NCBI GenBank assembly: GCA_963825845.1
Contig: CAWGVL010000080.1
Coordinates: forward strand, 62,001 to 126,000
Reading direction: 5' to 3'
Source of the DNA: DASQDN01 sp963825845
GTDB taxonomy: Bacteria > Acidobacteriota > Terriglobia > Bryobacterales > Bryobacteraceae
DNA: 64,000 nt
Part shown: positions 37,491 through 46,503 of the stretch, one piece after another
Numbering within the stretch: the first letter of the stretch is position 1
Layout of the letters: each line of letters begins with the position of its first letter
Translations under genes and position numbers: made by a program
Notes under the pieces: model-generated
Databases searched by the model: none
The model's input: only the letters and a program-made list of their open reading frames with translations
What the model was told of the DNA's origin: nothing

Positions 37491-38561
37491 TCATTTCTTC
37501 GGCACAGCCCACAAGACCGCGCGGGAAGAGGACGTCGCCAGCGCGTTCTTGAGGTCATCGACCTGGTAATAAAGTGTGACGATCTTCCCGTCGCCCACCT
37601 CGACAGAACTCGGATAACCACAGTCAGTAACCGGAGCATCATCGGCCAATATGACCGTCTTTGAGGTGTCCCAGTTCCGGCCGTCCGCGCTGAGAACGGC
37701 ACGGGCGCCCCGTGGAGGATTGCGTTCGCCGTACGTTAGCAGGATGCGGCGGTCGCGTAGTTGAATCAAATCCGCCGGATGCTCTGAATCCTTCGTGACC
37801 TGCACCGGGGTGCTCCACGTCTTTCCTTGATCTGCGGATTCGGCGATCGCGAGGTGGGCGCCCTTTTCTGAACGAAGCGCCGCAAGCACTCGTCCGTCAC
37901 GCAGTGCCGCGATCCCGGTTTCGTTGTAGCGCTTGCCTATCACGGCCGGTTCTCCCCAACTCTTGCCGTTGTCCCTGGACCGAAACACCCAGCTCTCATG
38001 TCCGCGCTCCCCGTAAAAGTCGAAGTAGACGGCCATCAGCACGGTCCCGTCACGCAGTTGCACGATCTTTCCATAGGGCGAAACTGCGGTGCCGGATACC
38101 GACGAATAGAACTTGTGAATCGTTTCACTCCGAACTGGCTTCGTCCAAGTTTGTCCGTCGTCTTTCGAGAAAATCAAATAAACACCGTCGAAGATTCGCT
38201 CGTTTCGATTGCCCTTGAATCGCTCGCCGCTTTGGTCATAGCCGCTTGCGATCACGTAAGCCAAGACAACCGTGCCATCGTTGAGCTGACCAAGCGCCGG
38301 ATTGCGATCATCCTGACTCTCGTCGATCGCCGTCCAAGGCTTGGACCACGTCTTCCCCTCATCCGTGGAGCGGACCATGTCGAGGCGTCCCTTGATGCCG
38401 ATATGCGGCGCGCCCCCGCGAACCACGGCAAGGATGTCACCGTTCTTCAAGCGGATCGCGACGGGAAAGTAGCCTAGACCACTGGTGACCGTCTGATGAG
38501 GAAAGTCGGCAGCCACACAAGCACAGGCGGCCAGAGTGCACATGAGTATTCTTAGCTTCAT
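37491..38561 (-). CDS. BNR/Asp-box propeller protein, secreted (sialidase-like)
   Basis: 356 aa from ATG 38561, overlapping the TPR stop (ATGA). Signal MKLRILMCTLAACACVAAD. Asp-boxes: STDEGKTWSKP, SKDDGQTWTKP, SRDNGKSWGEP, SADQGKTWSTP, SADGRNWD. No FRIP motif. The C-terminal half (DLIQLRDRRILLTYGERN, GYPSSVEVGDGKIVTLYYQ) is clearly related to the C-terminal half of the 40492 protein. Third gene of the PhyH-TPR-BNR operon. Confidence 0.88.
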   Translation of the reverse strand: MKLRILMCTLAACACVAADFPHQTVTSGLGYFPVAIRLKNGDILAVVRGGAPHIGIKGRLDMVRSTDEGKTWSKPWTAIDESQDDRNPALGQLNDGTVVLAYVIASGYDQSGERFKGNRNERIFDGVYLIFSKDDGQTWTKPVRSETIHKFYSSVSGTAVSPYGKIVQLRDGTVLMAVYFDFYGERGHESWVFRSRDNGKSWGEPAVIGKRYNETGIAALRDGRVLAALRSEKGAHLAIAESADQGKTWSTPVQVTKDSEHPADLIQLRDRRILLTYGERNPPRGARAVLSADGRNWDTSKTVILADDAPVTDCGYPSSVEVGDGKIVTLYYQVDDLKNALATSSSRAVLWAVPKK

Positions 38562-39577
38562 TGAGTTTTCCGGAAATGTTCCATCGCTTCGACCGCCTGG
38601 GCCTCCTGACCACAGCGGCGGTAAATCAACCCGAGTTGGTACCACGCCGCACTGAATGCAGGTTGGGCCTTGACGGCGTGCTCGTAATGGGAGATCGCGG
38701 CGCGATCGTCGGCTCGCGCTCCAGCCAACTTGCCCAGTTGGAAATGCGCCTCAGCATCCTTGGCATCGAGGGCGATCGCCTCATGAAAAGCGGCCTCGGC
38801 TTCGGCGGCACGCTGCAGCTTCAACAGATTGCGTCCAGCTTTTACACGATACTCCGCGCTAGCCGGATCAAGTGTGATGGATCGTGAATAAGCGCCATGC
38901 GCTCGCGTTTGATCGTCGGTGGCCGCGTACACATCTCCCAACGCGGCCCACAGATCGGCAGCGCCGGGCTCGAGCTTCGTAGCCGCTTCGTATTCGCGCG
39001 TAGCTTCGGCGTTTTGACCTTTCAGATACGCGAGCATCCCTGAGACAGCATGAATCCTGGCCGATTTGGGAAAAAGCTTGCGAGCCTTGTTCAGCACGGC
39101 TGCGGCTTCATCGGACTTCTCCAGCTTCAGAAGAACGACCGCCAGGTCGTACGTGTAGTTTTCATTGTTCGGAGCCAGCTCATAGGCCCGGCGCAGCGAT
39201 GCAGCGGCGTCCGGGGCGCGCCCGAGCGCGGTTAATACCGTACCCTTCAGCGCAAAATGATCCGCGGAAGAGGAAGGATGTTTTTCCAAAACGTCCAACG
39301 CTTCAGCAGGCCGGTTCCCCGCGAACAACGCCAGCGCGAGGTTGTGGGCTGCGTCCGTGTACTTCGGATCGAGCTGCAACGCCTTACGGAACCGGTCCAG
39401 CGACTCTTCGTTATCACCTTGCTGCTGGAGTGCGATGCCGTATGCATTCTGAAGCTTTGGATCGCGCGGGTTGGCCTTGATGGCACGTTCCAACTCCGCA
39501 ATGGACGACGATTGCGCAAGGATCGAAAGCGCCGGCAACATTCCGATCAGCAGATATCGCGCAATCCGAAGGCGCAT
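38558..39577 (-). CDS. TPR-repeat protein, exported
   Basis: 339 aa. Signal MRLRIARYLLIGMLPALSILAQ then about eight tandem TPRs to the end (e.g. LQNAYGIALQQQGDNEESLDRF, HFQLGKLAGARADDRAAISHY). Periplasmic scaffold by inference. It follows the PhyH gene by 10 bp and overlaps the BNR gene. Not closely similar to the TPR gene at 25129 apart from the repeat consensus. Confidence 0.88.
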   Translation of the reverse strand: MRLRIARYLLIGMLPALSILAQSSSIAELERAIKANPRDPKLQNAYGIALQQQGDNEESLDRFRKALQLDPKYTDAAHNLALALFAGNRPAEALDVLEKHPSSSADHFALKGTVLTALGRAPDAAASLRRAYELAPNNENYTYDLAVVLLKLEKSDEAAAVLNKARKLFPKSARIHAVSGMLAYLKGQNAEATREYEAATKLEPGAADLWAALGDVYAATDDQTRAHGAYSRSITLDPASAEYRVKAGRNLLKLQRAAEAEAAFHEAIALDAKDAEAHFQLGKLAGARADDRAAISHYEHAVKAQPAFSAAWYQLGLIYRRCGQEAQAVEAMEHFRKTQ

Positions 39578-39587
39578 CGCCAGAAGT

Positions 39588-40331
39588 CTACTCCACTTCC
39601 GGAAAGATGGCGGGACCCTTCATGCGAGACGGATCAACCAATTGGACGTTCGGGGACATATAAACGTACACCAGGCCGCGTCTTGCCCGGTCGCTCAGGT
39701 TCGGGTCGCTGTAGTGAACGGTCAGCGAATGATGCAAAACGACAGACCCTCGCTTCACCTCAATCGCGTGCTCCGGGAGGGCATCGACGGCAGGATGATC
39801 CACGAGGCCCAATGAGTTGCCCACCACGTTGGAGGGAGTGTGCGGCAGCATGCCGAGTTTGTGCGAGCCTGCAAAGAAACGAACACAGCCGTTTTCCTTG
39901 GTCGAATCGTCCAGTGCGATCCAGGCCGTGATCAGTTCCGGTGGCTCGAAAGGCCAGTAGGGCATGTCCTGGTGCTTGGGGACCACAGTTCCGACGCGCG
40001 CGGGCTTCGCAAATAGCTGGCTCCCGTAAAGCCTCAGCGGATGCCCGAGTAATTCGCCAAGCACGCCCGTCAATTTCGGCGACTTGGCGAACTCGAGGAA
40101 CAACGGGTTATACAGCGCCAGCCGAAATGCGTTGCGCAGTTGCGGCGGATCCGAACCCGGCTCCCAGACCATATCCCGCTTTGGGATATACGTCCGCTCG
40201 CCCGCGACGATGTGATCGATCTCGTCTGAAACAGGAGTGATTTCCGCTTCGGAGAACACCCGGTCGAGGATGACGTACCCATCCTGCTCGAAGCGGGCAG
40301 CGGCCTCGGAAATAGTGAACTTTGTCACCAT
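39588..40331 (-). CDS. Phytanoyl-CoA dioxygenase (PhyH) family protein
   Basis: 247 aa Fe(II)/2-oxoglutarate-type oxygenase. Iron ligands His and Asp in VPKHQDMPYW, distal His in LTVHYSDPNLS, and Arg in SDRARRGLVYVYM for 2-oxoglutarate. FEQDGYVILDRVFSEAEI is the standard N-terminal phrase. Substrate unknown; PhyH proteins in such gene clusters hydroxylate small acids or sugar derivatives. First gene of a three-gene operon. Confidence 0.9.
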   Translation of the reverse strand: MVTKFTISEAAARFEQDGYVILDRVFSEAEITPVSDEIDHIVAGERTYIPKRDMVWEPGSDPPQLRNAFRLALYNPLFLEFAKSPKLTGVLGELLGHPLRLYGSQLFAKPARVGTVVPKHQDMPYWPFEPPELITAWIALDDSTKENGCVRFFAGSHKLGMLPHTPSNVVGNSLGLVDHPAVDALPEHAIEVKRGSVVLHHSLTVHYSDPNLSDRARRGLVYVYMSPNVQLVDPSRMKGPAIFPEVE

Positions 40332-40491
40332 AGATCGAACACGCTTTCAGAATACTTGAGGCCCACACATGAGTGCGCCGCGTGAGACGCTCACATCCAA
40401 CAGTCTGGACCCTCGATGCGAGTCCACCCGCTTGGACGCCCAGGGCCCCGGGCCTTTCGCGGAGGACCTCGCGAGGTATAGCTTTGAAGAC
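40332..40491. other. Divergent intergenic region, PhyH / BNR fusion
   Basis: 160 bp with two dyads: GTGAG-ACG-CTCAC (40382-40394) and ACCTCGCGAGGT (40466-40477, perfect 12 bp). The second sits directly upstream of TAGCTT (40479-40484), which is 7 nt before ATG 40492. It could hold an operator distinct from the ACTGTCGACAG type. Confidence 0.4.
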
Positions 40492-42264
40492 ATGAAGCGC
40501 ATCTGCGCCATGGCATTGCTTCTGACTGCAATTGCGTTCGCGCAAGACAGGCAGTGGGTCGAGGGATTTGAGAAGGTCGAGTTCCACCACAACGCCGCCA
40601 GAAATCCGAACAGCCGCGACTTTCGCGGAATGGCCCGTGGCTACATGACGGCTGGTTGGTGGGCGCCCGGGCAGATGAAGAAAAACCTGGTTTCCTGGAG
40701 AACCGCGGTCGTTCCGGCTCGAAAGGCAACCACCTTCGCCTTCGTCGGGGCGACTTCTGTTCTTCCCTCCGAAATCTCTACAGGCCCCACGGCTGAGCTC
40801 ACGGTCAACGGGCGGCACGCCTTGAAATTTAACCTCGGCCTCAATCGCGACTACACGTGGCGGGAAGGGGAATACGAGCTCAAGTATCTCTCCAAGCGAA
40901 TCGAGTTTCCCTACTTTGGTTCACACCGCCAATTCGAGTTGAACGGAAACAGCGGTATCTATCAGTTGGCCGTGCCAGCAGAGGCGGTGAAGGCTGGCGA
41001 ACCATCTGTCCTGCAGGTGACAGTGCTGCCCTTCGACCAGTGGAACGGTGGCTGGTTCATGGTGAAGGAGCGCCGCGACACGTTGAAGCAATCGATGGAA
41101 AGCCTCGAAGGCGAGATCGAAGCCCTTCGGCAGGACATGTCCATCATCAACCAGCAGACTCACATGTTGGCGACTCAGGTCTACAGCGATCTCGTGGACA
41201 AGGACAAGTTCAAACATGAAGTGATCTACTCGAATGGCTTCCGGCACCTTCATCCGGCAGACTTGGTTCAGCTTCAAAACGGTGAACTGTTGCTGATGAC
41301 CAGAGAGGCGACCGAGCATCTCTCGAACGACGGCGACGTCGTCATGCTGCGCTCCAAGGATGGAGGGAAAACATGGGGCGGGAGGCAGGTAATCGCCGGG
41401 ATCAAAGACGTGGACGAGCGTGAAGGGTGCGGTGTTCAGTTGCGCGATGGAACCATCGTGATGGGCATCTTCTTCAATAATCTCTATGCGCCAGACGGAA
41501 GCTACACGAATTCGGCCGACGTAAAAGACGAAAGATTCCTGGAGCCTGGAAAACACTATCTCGGAGCTTATGTCATCACTTCTATAGACAACGGTCACAC
41601 GTGGTCCGAACCGAACTATATCGACACCAAAGGAATGCCATACACCAACCTGGAGGGCCCGACCGATGCGCCCATCGAGATGCCCGACGGCTCCCTATTG
41701 ATGGGCCTCATCGGATACAGTCCGCAAGGCGATTCGGGAAATCGGTCGGCGGTGATGGTCCGCTCCACGGACAAGGGTAAGACATGGAAGCACCTCGCGA
41801 TAATGGCGAATGATCCCGGCGGACGGTTAGGCGGTTTCCTGGAGCCCGGAATCGTCCGTACGAAAACGGGGCGCATTGTGGCGGCACTGCGGAACCATGC
41901 TCCGGAGAATGCGATCTGGATCACGTACTCGGACGATGACGGCAGGACGTGGGTACCTGTCCGGAAGACCGCGATGATCGGTCATCCGGTTGACCTGATT
42001 CAGCTTTCCGATGGACGTCTGATGGCGACATATGGGCTGCGCAAAGGACGTCATCCTGACCCGAGCGGCATTCGGGTTTGTTTCAGCAGCGACAATGGGG
42101 AGACGTGGGACATTCGAACCGAACTGCAATTACGCAAGGATTTTCTGAACTGGGATATCGGCTACCCTGAGTCGATCCAGTTGGCGGACGGCAGCATCTT
42201 GACTGTGTATTACTACAACTTGTTCAACAAATATTTCATCGGCGGCACATACTGGAAGCCGTAG
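40492..42264 (+). CDS. Large secreted BNR propeller protein with N-terminal sandwich and coiled coil
   Basis: 590 aa. Signal MKRICAMALLLTAIAFAQD. Residues ~20-215 look like a jelly-roll/galactose-binding sandwich (ELTVNGRHALKFNLGLNRDY, IYQLAVPAEAVKAGEPSVLQV). Residues ~220-260 form a heptad-rich coil (LKQSMESLEGEIEALRQDM). Residues ~270-590 are a BNR propeller with SKDGGKTWGGR, SIDNGHTWSEP, STDKGKTWKH, SDDDGRTWVP, SSDNGETWD. No FRIP motif. The coil suggests oligomerisation. It is followed at 5 bp by the class III aminotransferase. Confidence 0.85.
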   Translation: MKRICAMALLLTAIAFAQDRQWVEGFEKVEFHHNAARNPNSRDFRGMARGYMTAGWWAPGQMKKNLVSWRTAVVPARKATTFAFVGATSVLPSEISTGPTAELTVNGRHALKFNLGLNRDYTWREGEYELKYLSKRIEFPYFGSHRQFELNGNSGIYQLAVPAEAVKAGEPSVLQVTVLPFDQWNGGWFMVKERRDTLKQSMESLEGEIEALRQDMSIINQQTHMLATQVYSDLVDKDKFKHEVIYSNGFRHLHPADLVQLQNGELLLMTREATEHLSNDGDVVMLRSKDGGKTWGGRQVIAGIKDVDEREGCGVQLRDGTIVMGIFFNNLYAPDGSYTNSADVKDERFLEPGKHYLGAYVITSIDNGHTWSEPNYIDTKGMPYTNLEGPTDAPIEMPDGSLLMGLIGYSPQGDSGNRSAVMVRSTDKGKTWKHLAIMANDPGGRLGGFLEPGIVRTKTGRIVAALRNHAPENAIWITYSDDDGRTWVPVRKTAMIGHPVDLIQLSDGRLMATYGLRKGRHPDPSGIRVCFSSDNGETWDIRTELQLRKDFLNWDIGYPESIQLADGSILTVYYYNLFNKYFIGGTYWKP

Positions 42265-42269
42265 CGAGC

Positions 42270-43637
42270 GTGAGGAAGACCTTGGATCAACAATATCCGA
42301 AATCGGCAGAGATCCTGCGGAACAACCGGCAGTATATTCCCGGAGGCGTTGTATCCGTAAACCGTGCGACCCAACCGGAGATCGTCTTCGTCCGCGGCCG
42401 GGGAGCCTACCTATGGGATGCCGATGGGAATCGTTATATCGACTATCACGCCGGCTTTGCCCCGCACTTCCTCGGACACAATGATCCGTACGTAACTGAC
42501 GTTGTAATTCGCAGTCTCCAAGCCGACGCCAGTCTCTACGGCTCGGGCACGACGATTCAGGAAGGCCGTCTGGCCGAGTTGATTTGTCATCATGTCTCGG
42601 CCGCCGAATCCGTGCAGTTCCTGAACACTGGCAGCGAGGCCACTTATCAGGCCCTCCGGCTGGCACGTGCCGTTACGGGAAACGATCACATCATAACCAT
42701 CCAGGGTGGCTATAACGGGTGGCACAATGACGTTTCTTGTAATCTGATGACGCCCCTGGATCAACTCGGCCCGAGACGATCTCCCGGCGAGTACCCGTAT
42801 CACTCCATCAGCGCCGGTGTTCCGGTCGATCACCAAAAGCTGGTGCACAGCATAAACTTCAACGATCTGGCATCAGTCGAATATGTTTGCGAGCGGTACC
42901 CTGTTGCGGCGCTGATAACGGAGCCGATTCTGCAAAACATCGGCATAGTCGCCCCGCAACCCGGTTATCTCGAGGGCCTTCGACGGCTTGCTGACCGGTA
43001 CAAGTTCCTTCTCGTCTTCGATGAAGTGAAAACCGGATTTCGTCACGCTCTCGGCGGATGCTCAACTCTGTTCGGAGTTCGGCCCGACCTGGTTGTGTTC
43101 GGAAAGGCTCTGGCAAACGGCTATCCCATCGCAGCCCTGGGCGGGAAGAAGGAGTACATGAATCGCTTCGTCGATCCGAATCCGGCTCGGCGTGTGCTCC
43201 TGGCCGGCACGTACAACTCGCATCCCGTGCCAACCAGCGCGGCGATCGCAACCATCGAGCGGTTATCGATGGACGATGGCGAGGTATATCGTCACGTTGA
43301 GAACCTGGGCGCCCGGATGCAGGAGGGCCTTGAGCGAATCGCGTCAAACCTGGGGATCGAAGCCGTAGTCGCTCGCCAGGGATCGGCGTTTTGCCTGTAT
43401 TTCATGGACCATCGTCCCGTTGATTGGCACGATCTCGCGGGGCGTCACCGCTTTGACCTCGATGACCGCATGCGTCGCGCGTTGATCGGGAAAGGAGTTT
43501 ATCCGTTCCCCCTCGCCACCAAGCAGTGGTCAATCTCGGCTGCACACACACGCGAAGACATCGATTACACTCTCGAACAGATAAACTCGACGCTCCAGGA
43601 AGCGCCCGCGTCAACGCTCGCGGGGCAACGCGTGTAA
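42270..43637 (+). CDS. Class III aminotransferase (glutamate-1-semialdehyde aminomutase-like)
   Basis: 455 aa, GTG start. PLP-binding landmarks: NTGSEATYQALRLARA, LVFDEVKTGFRHA and Schiff-base Lys in VVFGKALANGYPIAALGG. Close to GSA-aminomutase-like and beta-transaminase groups rather than to true HemL, given the operon with a secreted BNR protein. Probably transaminates an amino sugar acid or a keto acid. It converges with the M24 peptidase gene (1 bp gap). Confidence 0.92.
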   Translation: MRKTLDQQYPKSAEILRNNRQYIPGGVVSVNRATQPEIVFVRGRGAYLWDADGNRYIDYHAGFAPHFLGHNDPYVTDVVIRSLQADASLYGSGTTIQEGRLAELICHHVSAAESVQFLNTGSEATYQALRLARAVTGNDHIITIQGGYNGWHNDVSCNLMTPLDQLGPRRSPGEYPYHSISAGVPVDHQKLVHSINFNDLASVEYVCERYPVAALITEPILQNIGIVAPQPGYLEGLRRLADRYKFLLVFDEVKTGFRHALGGCSTLFGVRPDLVVFGKALANGYPIAALGGKKEYMNRFVDPNPARRVLLAGTYNSHPVPTSAAIATIERLSMDDGEVYRHVENLGARMQEGLERIASNLGIEAVVARQGSAFCLYFMDHRPVDWHDLAGRHRFDLDDRMRRALIGKGVYPFPLATKQWSISAAHTREDIDYTLEQINSTLQEAPASTLAGQRV

Positions 43638-43638
43638 C

Positions 43639-44745
43639 TCAAAGCTCGAGCGGACAATCGAACAGCCGTTCAACGCCGGAATGGCGGACGGCATACGTGT
43701 TCTCCAGACGGATACCGCCGCGCAGTTGCTCCGAGTAAAGCGCCGGCTCGATGGCGATGACGTCGCCAACCTCAATCACGTCATCGGAGCCGGGAATCAG
43801 CCGCGGCGCTTCGTGCCCATGGAATCCGACTCCATGACCGGCGTGATGCCAGAAACTCGATCCGAATTCGTGTGGAGCAAGCCGGTCGCGTACGGCTGTG
43901 TACAACTCTTTCGCAGCGAGGCCGGGACGGAGCATCCTCTCCGCCATCGTCAGTGTTTCTGCCACGAGCTTCCACGCGCGCCTCTGCTCCGGCGTAGGCT
44001 CACCCACCGCGAACGTGCGGCACGTGTCCCCGAAATAGAAGGCGCAGGCCGGAAAAAGGTCGAGAATATAAAGATCGCCCGACTGAACGACGTTTCCGGT
44101 CGGCGGACCGCCGCCGCGGACGCACCGCATCCCGCAAGCGAAATCGCCCGCAAGCGAGAATGTGTGGCCAACGCTCTTTGTGGCCGCATCCAGCATCGCA
44201 GAGTACACATCGATTTCCGTGACGCCCGGACGTATGGCATCCCTGGCAGCATCGTACGCAATCGCGCTCAGCTTCAAGCTTCTCCGGATTTCAGCAATCT
44301 CGTCTTCGTCTTTGCTCTTCCGCAAAAAGCGCAGCATCGGTCCGGCGTCCGAAGCGGAAACGGACGGCACACAATTCGAGAAAGCGGCGGGCGTGTACGA
44401 GAATTCGACCGTCCACGTTGTGTCTTTATAGCGTGCGACGCGGTCCTTCAGCAATCGAGCCGCGTCGGAGTGAGCGTCCGCGATGACACGCGAGATGGAA
44501 TACGTTTCGACCGGCACGCATTCATCTACCGTTGCGCATTCCGCGGCAGGTGAGATGAGCACGGACTTGCCTTCGCCTTCAATGACGAGTACGGCCGGGC
44601 TTTCCGGAGGAAGCAAGACACCGGTAAAGGAATAGATCGTCCGCGCATGACCGGTCAGGAAGGTGTCAAACCGATGAGCCTGCATCGCTGAGCGCAGCCG
44701 CTGCTGCCGGTGAAGGCATCCGTCTTGAGTGAGCAAGGTCTCCAT
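43639..44745 (-). CDS. M24 family metallopeptidase (Xaa-Pro aminopeptidase-like)
   Basis: 368 aa pita-bread-fold protein. Metal ligands: Asp pair in LDLFPACAFYFGDTCRTF, His in HHAGHGVGFHGHEAPRL, Glu in GDVIAIEPALY, Glu in GGIRLENTYAV. N-terminal creatinase-like domain (residues 15-150). May be a prolidase or a creatinase-type amidinohydrolase; the sequence does not decide. Single gene, divergent from the SDR at 44779. Confidence 0.9.
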   Translation of the reverse strand: METLLTQDGCLHRQQRLRSAMQAHRFDTFLTGHARTIYSFTGVLLPPESPAVLVIEGEGKSVLISPAAECATVDECVPVETYSISRVIADAHSDAARLLKDRVARYKDTTWTVEFSYTPAAFSNCVPSVSASDAGPMLRFLRKSKDEDEIAEIRRSLKLSAIAYDAARDAIRPGVTEIDVYSAMLDAATKSVGHTFSLAGDFACGMRCVRGGGPPTGNVVQSGDLYILDLFPACAFYFGDTCRTFAVGEPTPEQRRAWKLVAETLTMAERMLRPGLAAKELYTAVRDRLAPHEFGSSFWHHAGHGVGFHGHEAPRLIPGSDDVIEVGDVIAIEPALYSEQLRGGIRLENTYAVRHSGVERLFDCPLEL

Positions 44746-44764
44746 ATTTCTGAAACGCTTACGT

Positions 44765-44770
44765 TAGCAT
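44765..44770 (+). promoter_or_regulatory. -10-like hexamer TAGCAT, 8 nt before GTG 44779
   Basis: TAGCAT, 8 nt, GTG in the 33-bp gap between divergent genes. Leaderless-type spacing. Confidence 0.35.
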
Positions 44771-44778
44771 GGACGCTT

Positions 44779-45555
44779 GTGAACGTTCGCGAACTATTCG
44801 ATCTATCCGGCAAAACCGCCCTCGTCACCGGCGGAGCGGGGATGTATGGCCTTCCCATTTCCGAAGCGTTGGCCGAGGCCGGGGCGCATGTCGTTATCGC
44901 TTCGCGCAACCTGGCTGCCTGTGAGCGCGTTGCCGATTCGCTCAGATCAGCAGGCCGAACTTGTTCCGCCGAGCAGTACGATCAGGCGGACGAAACATCC
45001 ATCCTCGCTTTGCGCGACCGGCTGCAGCACAAATTTGGCGTGATCGACGTGCTCGTCAACAACTCGGTAGCCAGAACCATGCGGCGGTACGAGGATCCGC
45101 TCAGCGGCTGGCGTGAGTCGATGGACGTAAACGCGACCGGACTCTTTGCCGTGAGCCGCGCGTTTCTCGACCTCATGATGAAGCGCGGCTCCGGATCGGT
45201 CATCAACATCGGTTCAATCCAGAGTGTTGCGGCGCCGGCTTTCGGGAACTATGAAGGAACTTCGATGTCGACGCCTCCGGACTATCACTTCCACAAGCAT
45301 GGACTGATCGGTCTGACACGCTACCTTGCGGCGCTCAGCGGGCCGAGCGGCGTTCGTGTGAATGCCATTTCGCCGGGCGGATTCGAAACTCCTGACATGC
45401 CCGCATCATTTCGCGAGAGGTATTGCCACCGCGTGTTTCTTGGACGCCTCGCTCGCCATGACGACATCAAAGGAGCGGTCGTGTTCTTGGCGTCTCCCGC
45501 GTCTGCCTACATGACCGGGCAGAACTTGATCGTAGATGGAGGCTACACGTCGTAA
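44779..45555 (+). CDS. Short-chain dehydrogenase/reductase (SDR)
   Basis: 258 aa from GTG 44779 (VNVRELFDLSGKTALVTGG). The cofactor motif reads TGGAGMYG rather than TGxxxGIG. NNSVA replaces the usual NNAG, Ser is in INIGSIQSVA, and Tyr/Lys are in YHFHKHGLIGL. The C terminus YMTGQNLIVDGGYTS is canonical. Likely a gluconate 5-dehydrogenase-type or related sugar-acid oxidoreductase. Single gene. Confidence 0.88.
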   Translation: MNVRELFDLSGKTALVTGGAGMYGLPISEALAEAGAHVVIASRNLAACERVADSLRSAGRTCSAEQYDQADETSILALRDRLQHKFGVIDVLVNNSVARTMRRYEDPLSGWRESMDVNATGLFAVSRAFLDLMMKRGSGSVINIGSIQSVAAPAFGNYEGTSMSTPPDYHFHKHGLIGLTRYLAALSGPSGVRVNAISPGGFETPDMPASFRERYCHRVFLGRLARHDDIKGAVVFLASPASAYMTGQNLIVDGGYTS

Positions 45556-45570
45556 GCCTGCGTGCGGTCA

Positions 45571-46503
45571 TCACTCGGGTCTACCTTCCCATGTGCCGGG
45601 CGAGCGAACCTTCATGCCGGACTCTCCGCCCGTGACATACAGACGTTCCCCGATCTGAAGGAAACGCGCGTCGGCGAGACCATGAGGCAAACGTCCCGAA
45701 TGCTGCATCTTCTTCGATCGCGGTGAAAAGTTCAGCACTGTAGCCACGAACCGATCGGTGTAGCCGCCCAGGAGGAGAATCGAATTCTGCACCGCCACCG
45801 CCGCCCAGGCCCGCGTCGCGACGGGCACGTCGGGAAGGGCCGTCCACTCATTGCGGCCGAAATCGTAACTCCACGATTCCGCAAGATTGTGGAATCCGTT
45901 CGCTGTCGGAGAAACCCCGCCGAATAAATACGCCTTCCCATCGAGTACACCGAAGCCGTAGTTGCTCCGGGCGGGTTCAGGTATCTGCGATACACGTGTC
46001 CAACCGTCATTTGGCCGGTCGAGGTTCCACATCCAGACATCCGATCGTGCACTGGCAATGTCGCCCGCTTCTTCAAGGCCGCCGAACAGATAAACCCTGC
46101 GCTTCACGAATGCCGCCTGCGCGTAACTTCGCGGGGCGGGCAGTCGCATCTCAGGCTTCGACCGCCAGTTCATTCCGTCAAAAACGATCACGTCGTCAAG
46201 AACACGGCCATCGGATGTGCCGCCCAGAAAGAACGTATCGCCTCCGACCTCTACCGCAGCGGAGTCGGCGCGAGGCATGGGCAAAGGCGCCCCTGGCGAC
46301 CAGGTATTCGTCTGCGGATCGAAGAAATCGCAGCGCCGGCTCCAAAGCTTTTGGCCGTCCTGCCACTGCGTTCCACCGGCTGCGAGCAAGCGCCCCTCAA
46401 CCACCGCGTGGAGCAGCGCGGCGCGAGGCTCCGGAAGAGGAGCGAGCGATTGCCAGCTTATCTGAAACGCGAGCATCGATGAAGCAAGGATCGTAGTCGT
46501 CAA
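45571..46503 (-). CDS. Kelch-repeat protein (NanM-like)
   Basis: 310 aa with signal-like MTTTILASSMLAFQI. Six blades: LLAAGGTQW, TFFLGGTSDG, VYLFGGLEEA, AYLFGGVSPT, ILLLGGYTDR, LYVTGGESG. A paralogue of the Kelch gene at 22251, with the same length and blade number. The start overlaps the GntR stop (ATGA). Epimerase-like or binding role in the periplasm; unproven. Confidence 0.85.
   Translation of the reverse strand: MTTTILASSMLAFQISWQSLAPLPEPRAALLHAVVEGRLLAAGGTQWQDGQKLWSRRCDFFDPQTNTWSPGAPLPMPRADSAAVEVGGDTFFLGGTSDGRVLDDVIVFDGMNWRSKPEMRLPAPRSYAQAAFVKRRVYLFGGLEEAGDIASARSDVWMWNLDRPNDGWTRVSQIPEPARSNYGFGVLDGKAYLFGGVSPTANGFHNLAESWSYDFGRNEWTALPDVPVATRAWAAVAVQNSILLLGGYTDRFVATVLNFSPRSKKMQHSGRLPHGLADARFLQIGERLYVTGGESGMKVRSPGTWEGRPE

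Noticed and set aside
44746..44764. GAAACGCTTACG as a LacI-type operator between the M24 and SDR genes
   Set aside because: One base short of the usual symmetric LacI-family consensus and no LacI gene nearby.
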